DNA from: an uncultured Ruminococcus sp.
GTDB taxonomy: Bacteria; Bacillota; Clostridia; Oscillospirales; Acutalibacteraceae
Assembly (NCBI GenBank): GCA_902766885.1
Contig: CACXFS010000080.1
Span: forward strand, 1 to 50,861
DNA: 50,861 nucleotides
Direction of reading: 5' to 3'
Position numbers and translations under genes: made by a program. Positions 8,515 to 16,939 of the stretch are shown here, piece after piece. The notes below the pieces were generated by a model. The model was not told the origin of the DNA. It saw nothing but the letters and a program-made list of their open reading frames with translations, and did no database searches. Each line of letters opens with the position of its first letter. The stretch's first letter is position 1.

Positions 8515-8685
8515 TCAGTTACAAACGTTTCCTGTATCGCCGTAGGGGACGGCTTTTCTGCGAAAACGGCAACCCTTTTGTCGCTTTGCGACATTTCCCC
8601 TAATAGGGGAATTTCCTTGACGTCCCGTTTCATAAATTGCAACGCAATTTATGAAATATGGCGAACACAGTTCGCCGCTACAACA
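8515..8685. repeat. Intergenic palindromic mosaic
   Basis: The 8488-8838 gap holds: CCGTAGGGGACGG (8540-8552); a module also seen at the window start (GTCGCTTTGCGAC and CCCCTAATAGGGG, 8580-8607); GACGTCCC; the palindrome TTCATAAATTGC-aac-GCAATTTATGAA; and GGCGAACACAGTTCGCCGCTACA. Compared with 5479-5562, the two outer modules are the same but an extra hairpin block sits between the GTAGGGGACGG and GACGTCCC halves. The rest of the gap is promoter and leader DNA. Confidence 0.85.
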
Positions 8686-8719
8686 ATAAGGAAGCTTAAA
8701 AATTATATTTTACTTAAAC

Positions 8720-8776
8720 TTTACTTTTGCATTTAGTTGTTGTATAATGGAATGTACGAATTTATACATTCCATTA
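8720..8776 (+). promoter_or_regulatory. Promoter with a hairpin overlapping the -10 box
   Basis: TTTACT (8720-8725), 17 bases, TATAAT (8743-8748). A perfect 12-bp inverted repeat, TAATGGAATGTA (8745-8756) / TACATTCCATTA (8765-8776), starts inside the -10 box and is followed by TTTTTG. It is either an operator or a start-proximal terminator-like hairpin; about 60 bases of leader follow before the aminotransferase start. Confidence 0.6.
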
Positions 8777-8838
8777 TTTTTGTATATAAAGTTGTTTGAA
8801 AATACGAAACGTCCTGATAAAACAAAGGAGATTTTTGA

Positions 8839-10044
8839 ATGAGAAAGATTCCTTTTTCACCGCCCGATATTTCGCAGGCGGAAATAGACGAGGTAGTTAA
8901 GGTTGTAAAATCGGGCTGGATTACCACAGGCCCCGAAACAAAACTGTTTGAAAGCAGAATTGCCGACTTCTGTCATGTAAACAGGGCTGTCTGCCTTTCG
9001 TCGCAGACCTCATGTGCCGAGCTTACACTGCGTATTCTCGGAATCGGACCGGGTGACGAGGTTATTCTCCCTGCATATACCTACACTGCAACCGCCTCAA
9101 TCGTCTATCACGTCGGCGCAAAGCCTGTTATGATTGACTGCAAAAGCGGAAGCTTTGAGATGGATTACGACAAGATGGAAGAAGCAATCAACCACAACAC
9201 CAAGGCGATTATTCCCGTTGACCTTGCAGGCGTAATCTGCGACTATGACAGGATTTTTGAGGCTGTCGAGCGAAAAAAGAGCGTTTTCCGTCCCAAAAAC
9301 GAGCTTCAGGAAAAATTCGGCAGAGTTTTCGTTATGGCTGACGGTGCACATGCATTCGGTGCACAGTGGCACGGAAAAATGTGCGGTGAAATTGCCGATT
9401 TTACGAATTTCAGCTTTCACGCCGTTAAGAATATGACAACCGCCGAGGGCGGTGCGGCAGTGCACAGACCGCACGACGGAATTGACGAGGAAGATATGTA
9501 TAAGCAGTATATGCTCCTCTCGCTCCACGGTCAGACAAAGGACGCTTACCAGAAAAACAAGGTAGCGGCATGGGAATATGACGTTGTTGACACGCAGTAT
9601 AAATGTAATATGCCCGACGTGCTGGCGGCTCTCGGTATTGCACAACTTTCGAGATACGACAAAATCCTTGACCGCAGGCACGAGCTTATCAGGCTATACA
9701 ACGAGGAATTCAAGGATTTGCCGATTCAGGTGCTCAACCACTGCGACGAAAATCACCGCAGCAGCGGTCACCTCTACTTTGTCCGCTTTATCGGCAAGGA
9801 CGCAGAGTACAGAAACAAATTTTACAATATGATGGCGGAAAACGGAATTATGTGCAACGTTCACTTCAAGCCGCTGCCTATGCTTTCGGCATACAGCAAG
9901 CGAGGCTTTAAGATTTCCGACTATCCGAACGCCTATAATATGCACAAAAACCAGCTTACACTACCGATGAACACAACGCTGACAGACGACGACGCGTGGT
10001 ACATTATTGAAACCTTCAAGCAGTGCATAAATACACTTAAATAG
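8839..10044 (+). CDS. DegT/DnrJ/EryC1/StrS family PLP-dependent aminotransferase
   Basis: The 401-residue product starts behind AAAGGAG. The family usually transfers an amino group from glutamate or glutamine to a keto-sugar nucleotide, for surface polysaccharides or glycans. Visible features are: N-terminal IPFSPPDISQAEIDEV; the GCxS-like cofactor loop CLSSQTSCAELTLRILGI; Y-T-Y-T-A substrate-gate motif; the PLP-ring aspartate region MADGAHAFGA; and the Schiff-base lysine in FHAVKNMTTAEGG (K197). The C-terminal end (MLSAYSKRGF, LPMNTTLTDDD) is also typical. No sugar epimerase or glycosyltransferase lies next to it, so the substrate cannot be told. It is monocistronic with its own promoter and a strong terminator. 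Confidence 0.93.
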   Translation: MRKIPFSPPDISQAEIDEVVKVVKSGWITTGPETKLFESRIADFCHVNRAVCLSSQTSCAELTLRILGIGPGDEVILPAYTYTATASIVYHVGAKPVMIDCKSGSFEMDYDKMEEAINHNTKAIIPVDLAGVICDYDRIFEAVERKKSVFRPKNELQEKFGRVFVMADGAHAFGAQWHGKMCGEIADFTNFSFHAVKNMTTAEGGAAVHRPHDGIDEEDMYKQYMLLSLHGQTKDAYQKNKVAAWEYDVVDTQYKCNMPDVLAALGIAQLSRYDKILDRRHELIRLYNEEFKDLPIQVLNHCDENHRSSGHLYFVRFIGKDAEYRNKFYNMMAENGIMCNVHFKPLPMLSAYSKRGFKISDYPNAYNMHKNQLTLPMNTTLTDDDAWYIIETFKQCINTLK

Positions 10045-10050
10045 AAATCA

Positions 10051-10080
10051 GCCGTTGGAGCAAAATCCAACGGCTTTTTT
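10051..10080 (+). terminator. Intrinsic terminator of the aminotransferase gene
   Basis: GCCGTTGGA (10051-10059) pairs with TCCAACGGC (10066-10074), loop GCAAAA, followed by six T. Confidence 0.93.
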
Positions 10081-10164
10081 GTTATACATATGCAATTATT
10101 AATAAAATCATTTTCCCTATAGTTGAGCTTTATTTTAAGTCATTAATGGTTGCGATAAACCATA

Positions 10165-10480
10165 ATTTGTCGAGTGCCTCGACACGCAAATCGAGTGGAA
10201 AAATCGGTTATTTAGGTAAAAACGGTTGCCCGAATTATAAATTGAAATATTGGTAACGTTTAGGGACGTCAGGGATGCCGTCCCCTACGGATATAGAGGA
10301 AACGTTTGTATTACAGTCGTAGGGACACGGCGTGCCGGGTCCGTATTGACTATCAAACGTAACCGATTATGATAATTTTATTAACAAACCTTTCCGTAGG
10401 GGACGGGTTCCTACACGTCCCATTCACAAAAATTGCGTTGCAATTTTTGTGTGGACACGGCTCGCCGTGTCCCTACGTCA
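10165..10480. repeat. Intergenic palindromic mosaic
   Basis: The 10081-10555 gap carries no gene. In order: the GTCGAGTGCCTCGACACGC box (10169-10187); the long module CGAGTGGAAAAATCGG...GGTAACGTTTAGGGACGTC (10192-10270), also at 23020 and inverted at the window start; a CGTCCCCTACGG half; GTAGGGACACGGCGTGCC; CCGTAGGGGACGG...ACACGTCCC; the palindrome CACAAAAATTGC (10425-10436) / GCAATTTTTGTG (10440-10451); and GGACACGG-ctc-GCCGTGTCC ending CCCTAC. A weak hairpin TTTAGCT...AGCTAAA (10511-10534) near the birA end has no clear T tract. Confidence 0.85.
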
Positions 10481-10555
10481 ACGTTGCTATAATTCACCGC
10501 TAAATTCTGGTTTAGCTTATTAAAAGAGCTAAATATATAATAAAACTGTCAATTC

Positions 10556-11524
10556 TCAATATATCCCCTGAACGGTCACTTCGCCCGAATTCACAAGGCA
10601 GATTGTGCCGTCGGACATCATCACCTTCAGCTCGCCGTGCTCTGAAACACCCACAGCCATTCCGCTGATTCTGCGTGTTCCCCTCTGAAACGTCACGCTC
10701 CTGCCCACCGTTGCGCACAAGTCGGTATATTCCGCCAGCGCTGACGGAGTAAGCTCGAGGTTGTTTTTGACAAACTCGTTTTCAATGTGACTGAGCACAC
10801 AGGCTAAAAACTCGTTTTTGTCAATGTGCCTGCCCGTTTCAAGCAAGAGCGACGTTGCCTTGAATGCGATTTCCTCTGGAAAAGACGTATGGTCAACGTT
10901 GATTCCGATTCCCGTAATAACGTACTCAACGGCGTCAAATTCTGCACTCATCTCGGTTAAAATTCCGACAAGCTTTTTCTTGCCGACTATGATATCGTTC
11001 GGCCACTTGATAACGCAGTCGAGCTTTGTGTATTCCCTTATTGCCTTGCACACAGCAAGCCCTGCAAGCGGGGTAATTGCCGAAACCTCACTCGGTGCAG
11101 CGTTCGGTCGCAAAAGCACAGAGAATTCAATACCGTCGTCTTTTTTGCTCTGCCACGTTCTGCCGAGCCTGCCCTTGCCCTTTGTCTGCTCTCTTGCAAT
11201 AACGACAGTACCGTTTTCGCACCCGTTGTTGCCGAGCTTTTTAAGGTAATCGTTTGTTGAGTCAACCGAGTCAAGCACAATCAGATTTTTGCCGATAATC
11301 TTGTTGTGCAAATGGCTTTTCAGACTGCTTTCATTAAGATAATTCGGTGAAGAAACAAGGCGGTATCCCCTGTTTGTGACCGACTGAATTTCATAGCCCT
11401 TTTCCTTTAAGGCGTTTATAGATTTCCACACAGCCTGACGGGAAACGCCGAGATTTTCGGAAATCTCCTGTCCCGAGATAAAGTCATCAGCATTAAGCAA
11501 AATATCAAGTATTTTTTTCTGCAT
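10556..11524 (-). CDS. birA: Bifunctional biotin ligase / biotin operon repressor
   Basis: The 322-residue product starts behind AGGTGAT. Residues 1-~60 form a winged helix-turn-helix (SGQEISENLGVSRQAVWKSI) and the rest is the class II biotin-protein ligase domain. Key motifs are KGRLGRTWQSKKDDG (biotinyl-AMP binding, GRGRxGRxW type), KWPNDI (lysine contacting the intermediate) and a C-terminal SH3-like cap (GMAVGVSEHGELKVMM). It activates biotin with ATP and attaches it to carrier lysines of carboxylases/decarboxylases; with the HTH it may also repress biotin genes. No biotin genes or targets are in the window. It is second in a two-gene operon, six bases after the coaX stop, a pairing seen in many Firmicutes. 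Confidence 0.95.
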   Translation of the reverse strand: MQKKILDILLNADDFISGQEISENLGVSRQAVWKSINALKEKGYEIQSVTNRGYRLVSSPNYLNESSLKSHLHNKIIGKNLIVLDSVDSTNDYLKKLGNNGCENGTVVIAREQTKGKGRLGRTWQSKKDDGIEFSVLLRPNAAPSEVSAITPLAGLAVCKAIREYTKLDCVIKWPNDIIVGKKKLVGILTEMSAEFDAVEYVITGIGINVDHTSFPEEIAFKATSLLLETGRHIDKNEFLACVLSHIENEFVKNNLELTPSALAEYTDLCATVGRSVTFQRGTRRISGMAVGVSEHGELKVMMSDGTICLVNSGEVTVQGIY

Positions 11525-11530
11525 AAATTA

Positions 11531-12298
11531 TCACCTGCTGTTCTTCTTATAAATGTAATTAAGACCGTCCAGAATTACATTTTCATCAGCGATAATCCTG
11601 TGGGTGCAGTTTTCAGCCATAAGCTGTGAAAATCCGCCCGTTGCAATAACCTTGCATTTCTTTCCCACCTGCTCGTAAAAGCGGTCAATCATTCCGTCGA
11701 GCATACACGCCGTACCGAACATAATTCCCGAACGCATACAGTCGCTTGTGTTGGTCGAGATTACCTTTTCAGGCGCTTTGAAGTCAATTGACGGGAGCAA
11801 CGCACCCTTGCTTGTGAGTGCGTCAAGCGCAATTCCCACACCCGGAGCAATTGCGCCGCCGAGATAGGTTTTGTTCTGGTCAACATAAACTATTACCGTT
11901 GCAGTTCCCATAAAAATCATAATGAAAGGTCCGCCGTATTTTTCATAAGCGCCGACACAACCTGCAACAATATCTGCTCCGAGCTTTTCGGGATTGTCAA
12001 TCTTAATGTTCAGTCCCGACTTTACTCCCGGACCGACGGCAAGGCTCTTAACACCCGAAACCGTTTCAATCGCATCGGACAGAGGAGAAGTGATTTTCGG
12101 CACAACGGAGCTGATTATTGAGGAATCTATGCTGTCAGCGCTGATTCCGTAAATCTGAAAAAAGGTATAAAGCTCAACGGCAAACTCGTCGCTTGTTTTT
12201 GCGGTATCGGTTGAAACCCTGAGCTTGAATTTAAGCTCGTCACCGTCATAAATTCCGAATTTTATATTAGTGTTTCCCACATCAGCCGTTAATAGCAT
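11531..12298 (-). CDS. coaX: Type III pantothenate kinase-like protein
   Basis: The product has 255 residues. The start is set at 12298 because GGAGGAAATTTT precedes it and the ATP-binding motif DVGNTNIKFG begins at residue 6; a longer frame adds an unlikely N-terminus. CoaX phosphorylates pantothenate in the first step of CoA synthesis, belongs to the ASKHA fold and needs a monovalent cation. Other family motifs are GADIVAG near 107 and GGAIAPGVGIALDAL. Oddity: the usual D-x-G-T-A-T motif, whose aspartate is the catalytic base, reads F-M-G-T-A-T here (F129). The rest of the fold is intact. The protein may therefore be altered or inactive, unless another residue compensates. It is first in the operon with birA. 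Confidence 0.88.
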   Translation of the reverse strand: MLLTADVGNTNIKFGIYDGDELKFKLRVSTDTAKTSDEFAVELYTFFQIYGISADSIDSSIISSVVPKITSPLSDAIETVSGVKSLAVGPGVKSGLNIKIDNPEKLGADIVAGCVGAYEKYGGPFIMIFMGTATVIVYVDQNKTYLGGAIAPGVGIALDALTSKGALLPSIDFKAPEKVISTNTSDCMRSGIMFGTACMLDGMIDRFYEQVGKKCKVIATGGFSQLMAENCTHRIIADENVILDGLNYIYKKNSR

Positions 12299-12368
12299 AA
12301 AATTTCCTCCAAGATAAATAATATAAATCAGAAGCAAAGCAACCGATAACTCGAAACTGTTAAATTAA

Positions 12369-12396
12369 ATTATATCACAAATCTGTCCTGTTTCAA
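12369..12396 (-). promoter_or_regulatory. Promoter of coaX-birA
   Basis: Minus strand TTGAAA (12396-12391), 16 bases, TATAAT (12374-12369), with an extended -10 TGA just upstream. It is divergent from the transketolase promoter; the two share the 237-base gap 12299-12535. Confidence 0.8.
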
Positions 12397-12446
12397 GCGT
12401 GATATTCATTAATTTTGTCTTTATTTCGGGATTTAAGAAAAAATTG

Positions 12447-12474
12447 TTGAAATTTGTTTGAGATTGTGTATAAT
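12447..12474 (+). promoter_or_regulatory. Promoter of the transketolase genes
   Basis: TTGAAA (12447-12452), 16 bases, TATAAT (12469-12474), about 60 bases before the start codon. Confidence 0.75.
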
Positions 12475-12535
12475 TAAATTAGTTGTGTGCTCTGCACACC
12501 GTTTTTACGACATTATTCTGAAAGGAATGTATTTA

Positions 12536-13384
12536 ATGGATAGTTCAGAAATCAAGCAGCTTCAGATTCTTGCCGCAAAGTCAAGAATGGGCGCAATTCT
12601 CGGTACTTACCACGCAAAATCGGGACACCCCGGCGGCTCGCTTTCGGCGGCTGACATCTTCACTTACCTTTATTTCAAGGAAATGAACGTTAAGCCCGAA
12701 CAGCCCGACTGGGAGGACAGAGACCGCTTTGTGCTTTCAAAGGGACATTGCTGCCCCAGCCTTTACGCAACGCTTGCGCTTAAGGGATATTTTGACTGGA
12801 ACGAGCTTACCGTTCTCCGCCACGTAGGCGCAATGCTTCAGGGCCACCCCGATATGAAGGGTACTCCCGGCATTGATATGAGCACAGGCTCGCTCGGTCA
12901 GGGAATTTCTGCGGCTTGCGGTATGGCTCTTGCGGCTAAGCTTGACAACAAGGACTATCGCACATATACAGTTTTGGGCGACGGTGAGGTTGAGGAAGGT
13001 CAGGTATGGGAGGCTGCAATGTTTGCTTCTCACAACAAGCTTGACAACCTCGTTGTTATCGTTGACCAGAACGGCTTACAGATTGACGGAACTGTTGAGG
13101 AGGTTGCAGGAATTGAACCGCTCGACAAGAAGTTTGAGTCATTCGGCTTTGAGGTAATCAAAATCGACGGTCACGACTTTGAGCAGATTGCCTCAGCTCT
13201 TGACAAGGCAAAGACCGTTAAGGGCAAGCCCACTGCAATTCTTGCAAAGACCGTCAAAGGCAAGGGCGTTTCATTTATGGAAAATCAGGTTGGCTGGCAC
13301 GGCACCGCTCCCAACAAGGAACAGTTCGAGCAGGCTACAGCCGAGCTTCAGGCTGAGATTGACAGATTGGAGGGCAATTGCTGA
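12536..13384 (+). CDS. Transketolase, N-terminal (thiamine diphosphate-binding) subunit
   Basis: The product has 282 residues. The start at 12536 follows GAAAGGAATG and removes a 26-residue upstream extension that would begin inside the promoter. Motifs are GHPGGSLSAADI, SKGHCCPSLYATLALKGY, the HPDMKGTPGIDMSTGSLGQG substrate/ThDP loop, and the GDGEVEEGQVWEA...DNLVVIVDQNG ThDP/Mg2+-binding motif (GDG ... N). Transketolase moves two-carbon units between sugar phosphates in the pentose phosphate pathway. The split form (N and C subunits as separate genes) is common in Clostridia and archaea. Its stop codon overlaps the start of the C subunit gene by one base, so the halves should be made in equal amounts. 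Confidence 0.95.
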   Translation: MDSSEIKQLQILAAKSRMGAILGTYHAKSGHPGGSLSAADIFTYLYFKEMNVKPEQPDWEDRDRFVLSKGHCCPSLYATLALKGYFDWNELTVLRHVGAMLQGHPDMKGTPGIDMSTGSLGQGISAACGMALAAKLDNKDYRTYTVLGDGEVEEGQVWEAAMFASHNKLDNLVVIVDQNGLQIDGTVEEVAGIEPLDKKFESFGFEVIKIDGHDFEQIASALDKAKTVKGKPTAILAKTVKGKGVSFMENQVGWHGTAPNKEQFEQATAELQAEIDRLEGNC

Positions 13385-14331
13385 TGGCTGAAACAAAGAA
13401 AATTGCAACAAGAGAAAGCTTTGGTATGGCTCTTTGCGAGCTTGCCAAGACAAATAAGGATATAGTAGTTTTTGACGCAGATCTTGCTGCTGCTACAAAA
13501 ACAGGCATTTTCAAAAAGGAATTTCCCGACAGATTTTTTGACTGCGGTATTGCCGAGGGCAATATGGTAGGCGTTGCGGCAGGTATGGCTGCGGCAGGCA
13601 AAATCCCCGTTGCGGCTTCATTTGCAATGTTCGCAACAGGCAGAGCTTTTGAACAGATCAGAAACTCAGTTGCTTACCCCCACCTCAACGTAAAAATCGC
13701 AGGAAGTCACGCAGGTATTTCAACAGGCGAGGACGGTGCAACTCACCAGTGCCTTGAGGATATCGGCATTATGAGAACAATCCCCGGTATGGTTGTTTTA
13801 AACCCTGCCGACCACTACGAGATGATGGCGGCTACAAAAGCTGCAATTGAGTACAACGGACCTGTTTATATCAGACTCGGCAGACTTGCAATTGACAGTT
13901 TCAACGACCCCGAAACATATAAATTCGAGCTCGGCAAGGGCATCACGCTCCACGAAGGCAACGACGTTGCAGTAATTGCAACGGGACTTGTTGTAAATGA
14001 GGCGTTAAAGGCTGTAAAGGAGCTTGAGGCTGAGGGAATCAACGCCCGCCTTATCAACATTCACACAATCAAGCCGATTGACAGAGAAATCATCATCAAG
14101 GCGGCTAAGGAAACAGGAAGAATCATCACAGTTGAAGAGCACAACGTAATCGGCGGTCTGGGCGACGCAGTTTGTGAAGTTACAAGCGCAGAGTGCCCCG
14201 TAAAGGTTACAAAAATCGGTGTAAACGACAGGTTCGGTTACAGCGGTCCGGCTCTTGAGCTTCTTGATAAATTTGAACTCACACAGCCCCATATCGCAAA
14301 GGCAATCAGAACTGTTGTCAAAGAGGGCTGA
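13384..14331 (+). CDS. Transketolase, C-terminal subunit
   Basis: The product has 315 residues. The ATG at 13384 shares one base with the preceding TGA. It contains the pyrimidine-binding domain (FDADLAAATKTGIF, CGIAEGNMVGVAAGMAAAGK with the glutamate that activates the thiamine ring, SHAGISTGEDGATHQCLEDI) and the C-terminal transketolase domain (GPVYIRLGR, IATGLVVNEAL, EEHNVIGGLGDAV). It completes the enzyme with the N subunit. Length and order match the usual split transketolase. A pyruvate dehydrogenase-type E1 beta or DXS identity is unlikely given the paired N subunit. A terminator follows at once. Confidence 0.95.
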   Translation: MAETKKIATRESFGMALCELAKTNKDIVVFDADLAAATKTGIFKKEFPDRFFDCGIAEGNMVGVAAGMAAAGKIPVAASFAMFATGRAFEQIRNSVAYPHLNVKIAGSHAGISTGEDGATHQCLEDIGIMRTIPGMVVLNPADHYEMMAATKAAIEYNGPVYIRLGRLAIDSFNDPETYKFELGKGITLHEGNDVAVIATGLVVNEALKAVKELEAEGINARLINIHTIKPIDREIIIKAAKETGRIITVEEHNVIGGLGDAVCEVTSAECPVKVTKIGVNDRFGYSGPALELLDKFELTQPHIAKAIRTVVKEG

Positions 14332-14356
14332 GTATAGTTTTATATCAGACAGCATA

Positions 14357-14387
14357 GGGGCTGACTCTTACGAGCCGGCCCCGTTTT
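14357..14387 (+). terminator. Intrinsic terminator of the transketolase genes
   Basis: GGGGCTGACTC (14357-14367) pairs with GAGCCGGCCCC (14372-14382), with one wobble and one mismatch and a 4-base loop; GTTTT follows. Confidence 0.8.
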
Positions 14388-14444
14388 AATTATAAACGTT
14401 ATTTTGGGTTATACTATTTGCAGACAAAATTACGGGGTGTTATT

Positions 14445-15350
14445 ATGTCAGAAATTCTCGACCTCATCATCTGCGGCGGAGGTGCCGCAGGACTTACATC
14501 AGCCGTCTACGCCGCAAGGAGCGGCCTTGACTTCGTGCTGATTGATATTTCCTCGTCAATGGGCAGTCAGATTACACAGACGTCAGACGTTGACAACTAC
14601 ACAGGCTTTGAAAAGGTAAACGGTATGGAGCTTGTAATGAAGTTCTACGAACACGCAAATGCTCTTAACGCTCCGATGATAAATGACGAGGTACAAGAAA
14701 TTTCGAAGGAAAACGGCATTTTCACCGTAAGATGCGCACAGGGCGAATACAAGTCAAGGACTGTAATTTACTGCTCGGGTGCATCTCACAGAGAGCTTGG
14801 CGTTAAGGGCGAAAAAGAGCTTTTAGGTAAAGGAGTAGGCTACTGCGCAGTATGCGATGGCTTTTTCTACCGCAATAAAACCGTTGTCGTTGTCGGCGGA
14901 GGAAACACCGCCGTAACCGACGCACTCTATCTTTCAAAAATCTGCAAAAAGGTAATTTTAGTTCACAGACGTGACAGCCTGCGTGCTGAAAAAATTCTCA
15001 CCGAAAGGCTCGAAAACGCCGAAAATGTTGAAATTATGTTCAACAGCGAGGTTGCGGAAATCCTCGGTGAAAAAAGCGCAGACGGCGTTCTGCTTAAAAG
15101 CGGAGAAAAAATCCACTGCGACGGAGTGTTTATTGCAGTCGGAATTGTTCCGAGGAGCGACACTGTTAAAAATCTTGCAAATCTTGACAATAACGGCTAT
15201 ATCGTTGCCGACGAAAGCGGAAAGACATCACTTGACGGACTTTTTGCGGCAGGCGATGTGCGTACAAAGGAACTAAGGCAGATTATTACAGCCTGTTCCG
15301 ACGGTGCAAACTGCGTTGACAGCGTAAATAAATTTCTGGATAATTTATAA
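14445..15350 (+). CDS. trxB: Thioredoxin-disulfide reductase-like FAD/NAD(P) oxidoreductase
   Basis: The product has 301 residues; the ATG at 14445 is preferred to an upstream TTG. An N-terminal FAD-binding Rossmann motif (ICGGGAAGLTSAVYAARSG) is followed by the redox-active CAVC pair (C134, C137) in GVGYCAVCDGFFYRNK. The NAD(P)-binding motif VVVGGGNTAVTDALYL and the C-terminal FAD contact LDGLFAAGDVRTKELRQI complete it. This order is that of low-molecular-weight thioredoxin reductases, which reduce thioredoxin with NADPH in the cytoplasm. No thioredoxin gene is adjacent; ferredoxin- or flavin-dependent relatives exist in Clostridia, so the electron donor is not certain. A DMT transporter starts one base after its stop. 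Confidence 0.9.
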   Translation: MSEILDLIICGGGAAGLTSAVYAARSGLDFVLIDISSSMGSQITQTSDVDNYTGFEKVNGMELVMKFYEHANALNAPMINDEVQEISKENGIFTVRCAQGEYKSRTVIYCSGASHRELGVKGEKELLGKGVGYCAVCDGFFYRNKTVVVVGGGNTAVTDALYLSKICKKVILVHRRDSLRAEKILTERLENAENVEIMFNSEVAEILGEKSADGVLLKSGEKIHCDGVFIAVGIVPRSDTVKNLANLDNNGYIVADESGKTSLDGLFAAGDVRTKELRQIITACSDGANCVDSVNKFLDNL

Positions 15351-15351
15351 T

Positions 15352-16290
15352 ATGAAAAACAACACGATACTGAAAAATTCTGCGTTTGCCTGCGTTGCGG
15401 CTGTATTCTGCACACTTTTATGGGGAACTGCGTTTCCTTTTATAAAGCTTGGTTATTCAACGTTAAAAATTTCCAACGGCGACCTCGGCACAAAAATCCT
15501 CTTTGCAGGCATACGCTTTCTCCTTGCAGGAATTATGGTTTACATTTTTCTCTGCATTTCACAAAAACGGTTCGCCGTTTTACATAAAAGCGATTTTGCA
15601 AAGGTCTTTGCCCTCGGTTTTACGCAGACATCAATGCAGTATATTTTCACCTACGTCGGCATAGGCTTTACAAGCGGCACGAACACCTCGATTATCACAT
15701 CCTGTGCATCGTTCATTACGGTGCTTTGCGCTCCGATTTTCTTTAAAAGCGACAGGCTGTCAGTACTGAAAATCGTCGGCTGTCTGCTCGGCTTTTCGGG
15801 GGTAATTGCAATCAACGGCTTCGGCGGACTTTCGCTTGACACACTTTTCGGCGATATTCTGATTTTTATGTCCACGCTATGCGCCGCTGGCGGCAACATT
15901 ATTTCAAAAAAGCTTGCAAATGGCAGAAATCCCGTTGAGCTTACTGCGTTTCAGCTAATTTTCGGCGGACTTCTGCTGACGGTAATCGGAGTTATACTGG
16001 GCGGAAAACTTGACTTCGGCAACATTAACGGTATGCTCATTCTGCTGTGGCTGTCGGTTGTGTCGGCGGTTGCCTTCACAATTTGGACGGCACTTCTGAA
16101 ATACCACCCTGCAAGCAAAATTACGATTTTCAATCTGCTTGTTCCGATTTTCGGGACTGTACTGTCGGGGCTTATGCTCGGCGAAAATATATTCAGGCTT
16201 GAAACGCTCATTTCACTTATACTGATTTCACTCGGCATTGCCGCTGTTAATATAAATATGAAAGCGAAAAACAAAAATGGAAAAGCTTAA
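15352..16290 (+). CDS. EamA/DMT family transporter
   Basis: The 312-residue membrane protein has about ten predicted helices in two homologous EamA halves. The first half begins CTLLWGTAFPFIKLGY (the WG-x-x-F motif of drug/metabolite transporters) and the second near GGNIISKKLANGRNP. It probably exports a small metabolite or amino acid; the substrate cannot be read from sequence. The start is one base after the trxB stop with no clear ribosome binding site, suggesting translational coupling. Its end overlaps the next start by 14 bases. Confidence 0.9.
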   Translation: MKNNTILKNSAFACVAAVFCTLLWGTAFPFIKLGYSTLKISNGDLGTKILFAGIRFLLAGIMVYIFLCISQKRFAVLHKSDFAKVFALGFTQTSMQYIFTYVGIGFTSGTNTSIITSCASFITVLCAPIFFKSDRLSVLKIVGCLLGFSGVIAINGFGGLSLDTLFGDILIFMSTLCAAGGNIISKKLANGRNPVELTAFQLIFGGLLLTVIGVILGGKLDFGNINGMLILLWLSVVSAVAFTIWTALLKYHPASKITIFNLLVPIFGTVLSGLMLGENIFRLETLISLILISLGIAAVNINMKAKNKNGKA

Positions 16291-16939
16291 AATTAAAGGC
16301 GTAATCTCCGATATGGACGGCGTAATTCTCGACACAGAAAAGCTTTATGTGCGTTTCTGGTGCGAGGCGGCTAACTTTTACGGACACCCAATGGAAAAGC
16401 GTCACGCCCTCGGGATTCGCTCAATGAACAAAAAGTTTGCGTCCGTTAAACTGAAAGGCTGGTTCGGCGAAGATTTCGACTACGACGCAGTACGCCAAAA
16501 GCGCATTGAGCTTATGGAAAAATACATAGAAGAAAACGGAATTGAATCTAAGTACGGCGCAGAATTTCTGCTGTCGTACCTCAAAGAAAACGGCTGCAAG
16601 GTTGCACTTGCAACCGCAACGGGGTTTGACAGAACGAAAAGCTACCTTAAAAGGCTTGATTTATTTAAGTATTTTGATGAGATTGTCTGCTCGTCAATGG
16701 TGCAAAACGGCAAGCCCGAGCCTGACATTTATCTGCTTGCCGCAGAAAGGCTCGGCTTAAAGCCGCAGGAGTGTATTGCGCTTGAGGACTCGCAGAACGG
16801 AATCAAGTCGGCAAGCTCGGCAGGGTGCAAAACAGTTATGGTGCCCGACCTTGACGGTCCGAGCGATGAAATCAAGCCGCTTTTATACGACGTTGCCGAC
16901 GGACTAAGGGACGTTGTGAGAATAATTCGGAATGCGTAA
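16277..16939 (+). CDS. HAD superfamily phosphatase / beta-phosphoglucomutase-like hydrolase
   Basis: The product has 220 residues, overlapping the transporter gene by 14 bases. It has the HAD motifs in order: I, SDMDGVILDT (D12 nucleophile, D14 acid/base); II, ALATATGFDRTKSYL (T); III, KPEPDIYLLAAERL (K); IV, ALEDSQNGIKSASSAGC (ED). A helical cap sits between motifs I and II (~20-90), as in subfamily IA enzymes such as beta-phosphoglucomutase and phosphoglycolate phosphatase. The substrate is a phosphorylated metabolite, not identifiable here. It is the last gene of the trxB-transporter-HAD operon. Confidence 0.92.
   Translation: MEKLKIKGVISDMDGVILDTEKLYVRFWCEAANFYGHPMEKRHALGIRSMNKKFASVKLKGWFGEDFDYDAVRQKRIELMEKYIEENGIESKYGAEFLLSYLKENGCKVALATATGFDRTKSYLKRLDLFKYFDEIVCSSMVQNGKPEPDIYLLAAERLGLKPQECIALEDSQNGIKSASSAGCKTVMVPDLDGPSDEIKPLLYDVADGLRDVVRIIRNA

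Noticed and set aside
9097-9681. 194-codon frame antisense to the aminotransferase gene
   Set aside because: No ribosome binding site and no known motif; contained within a clear PLP-enzyme gene.
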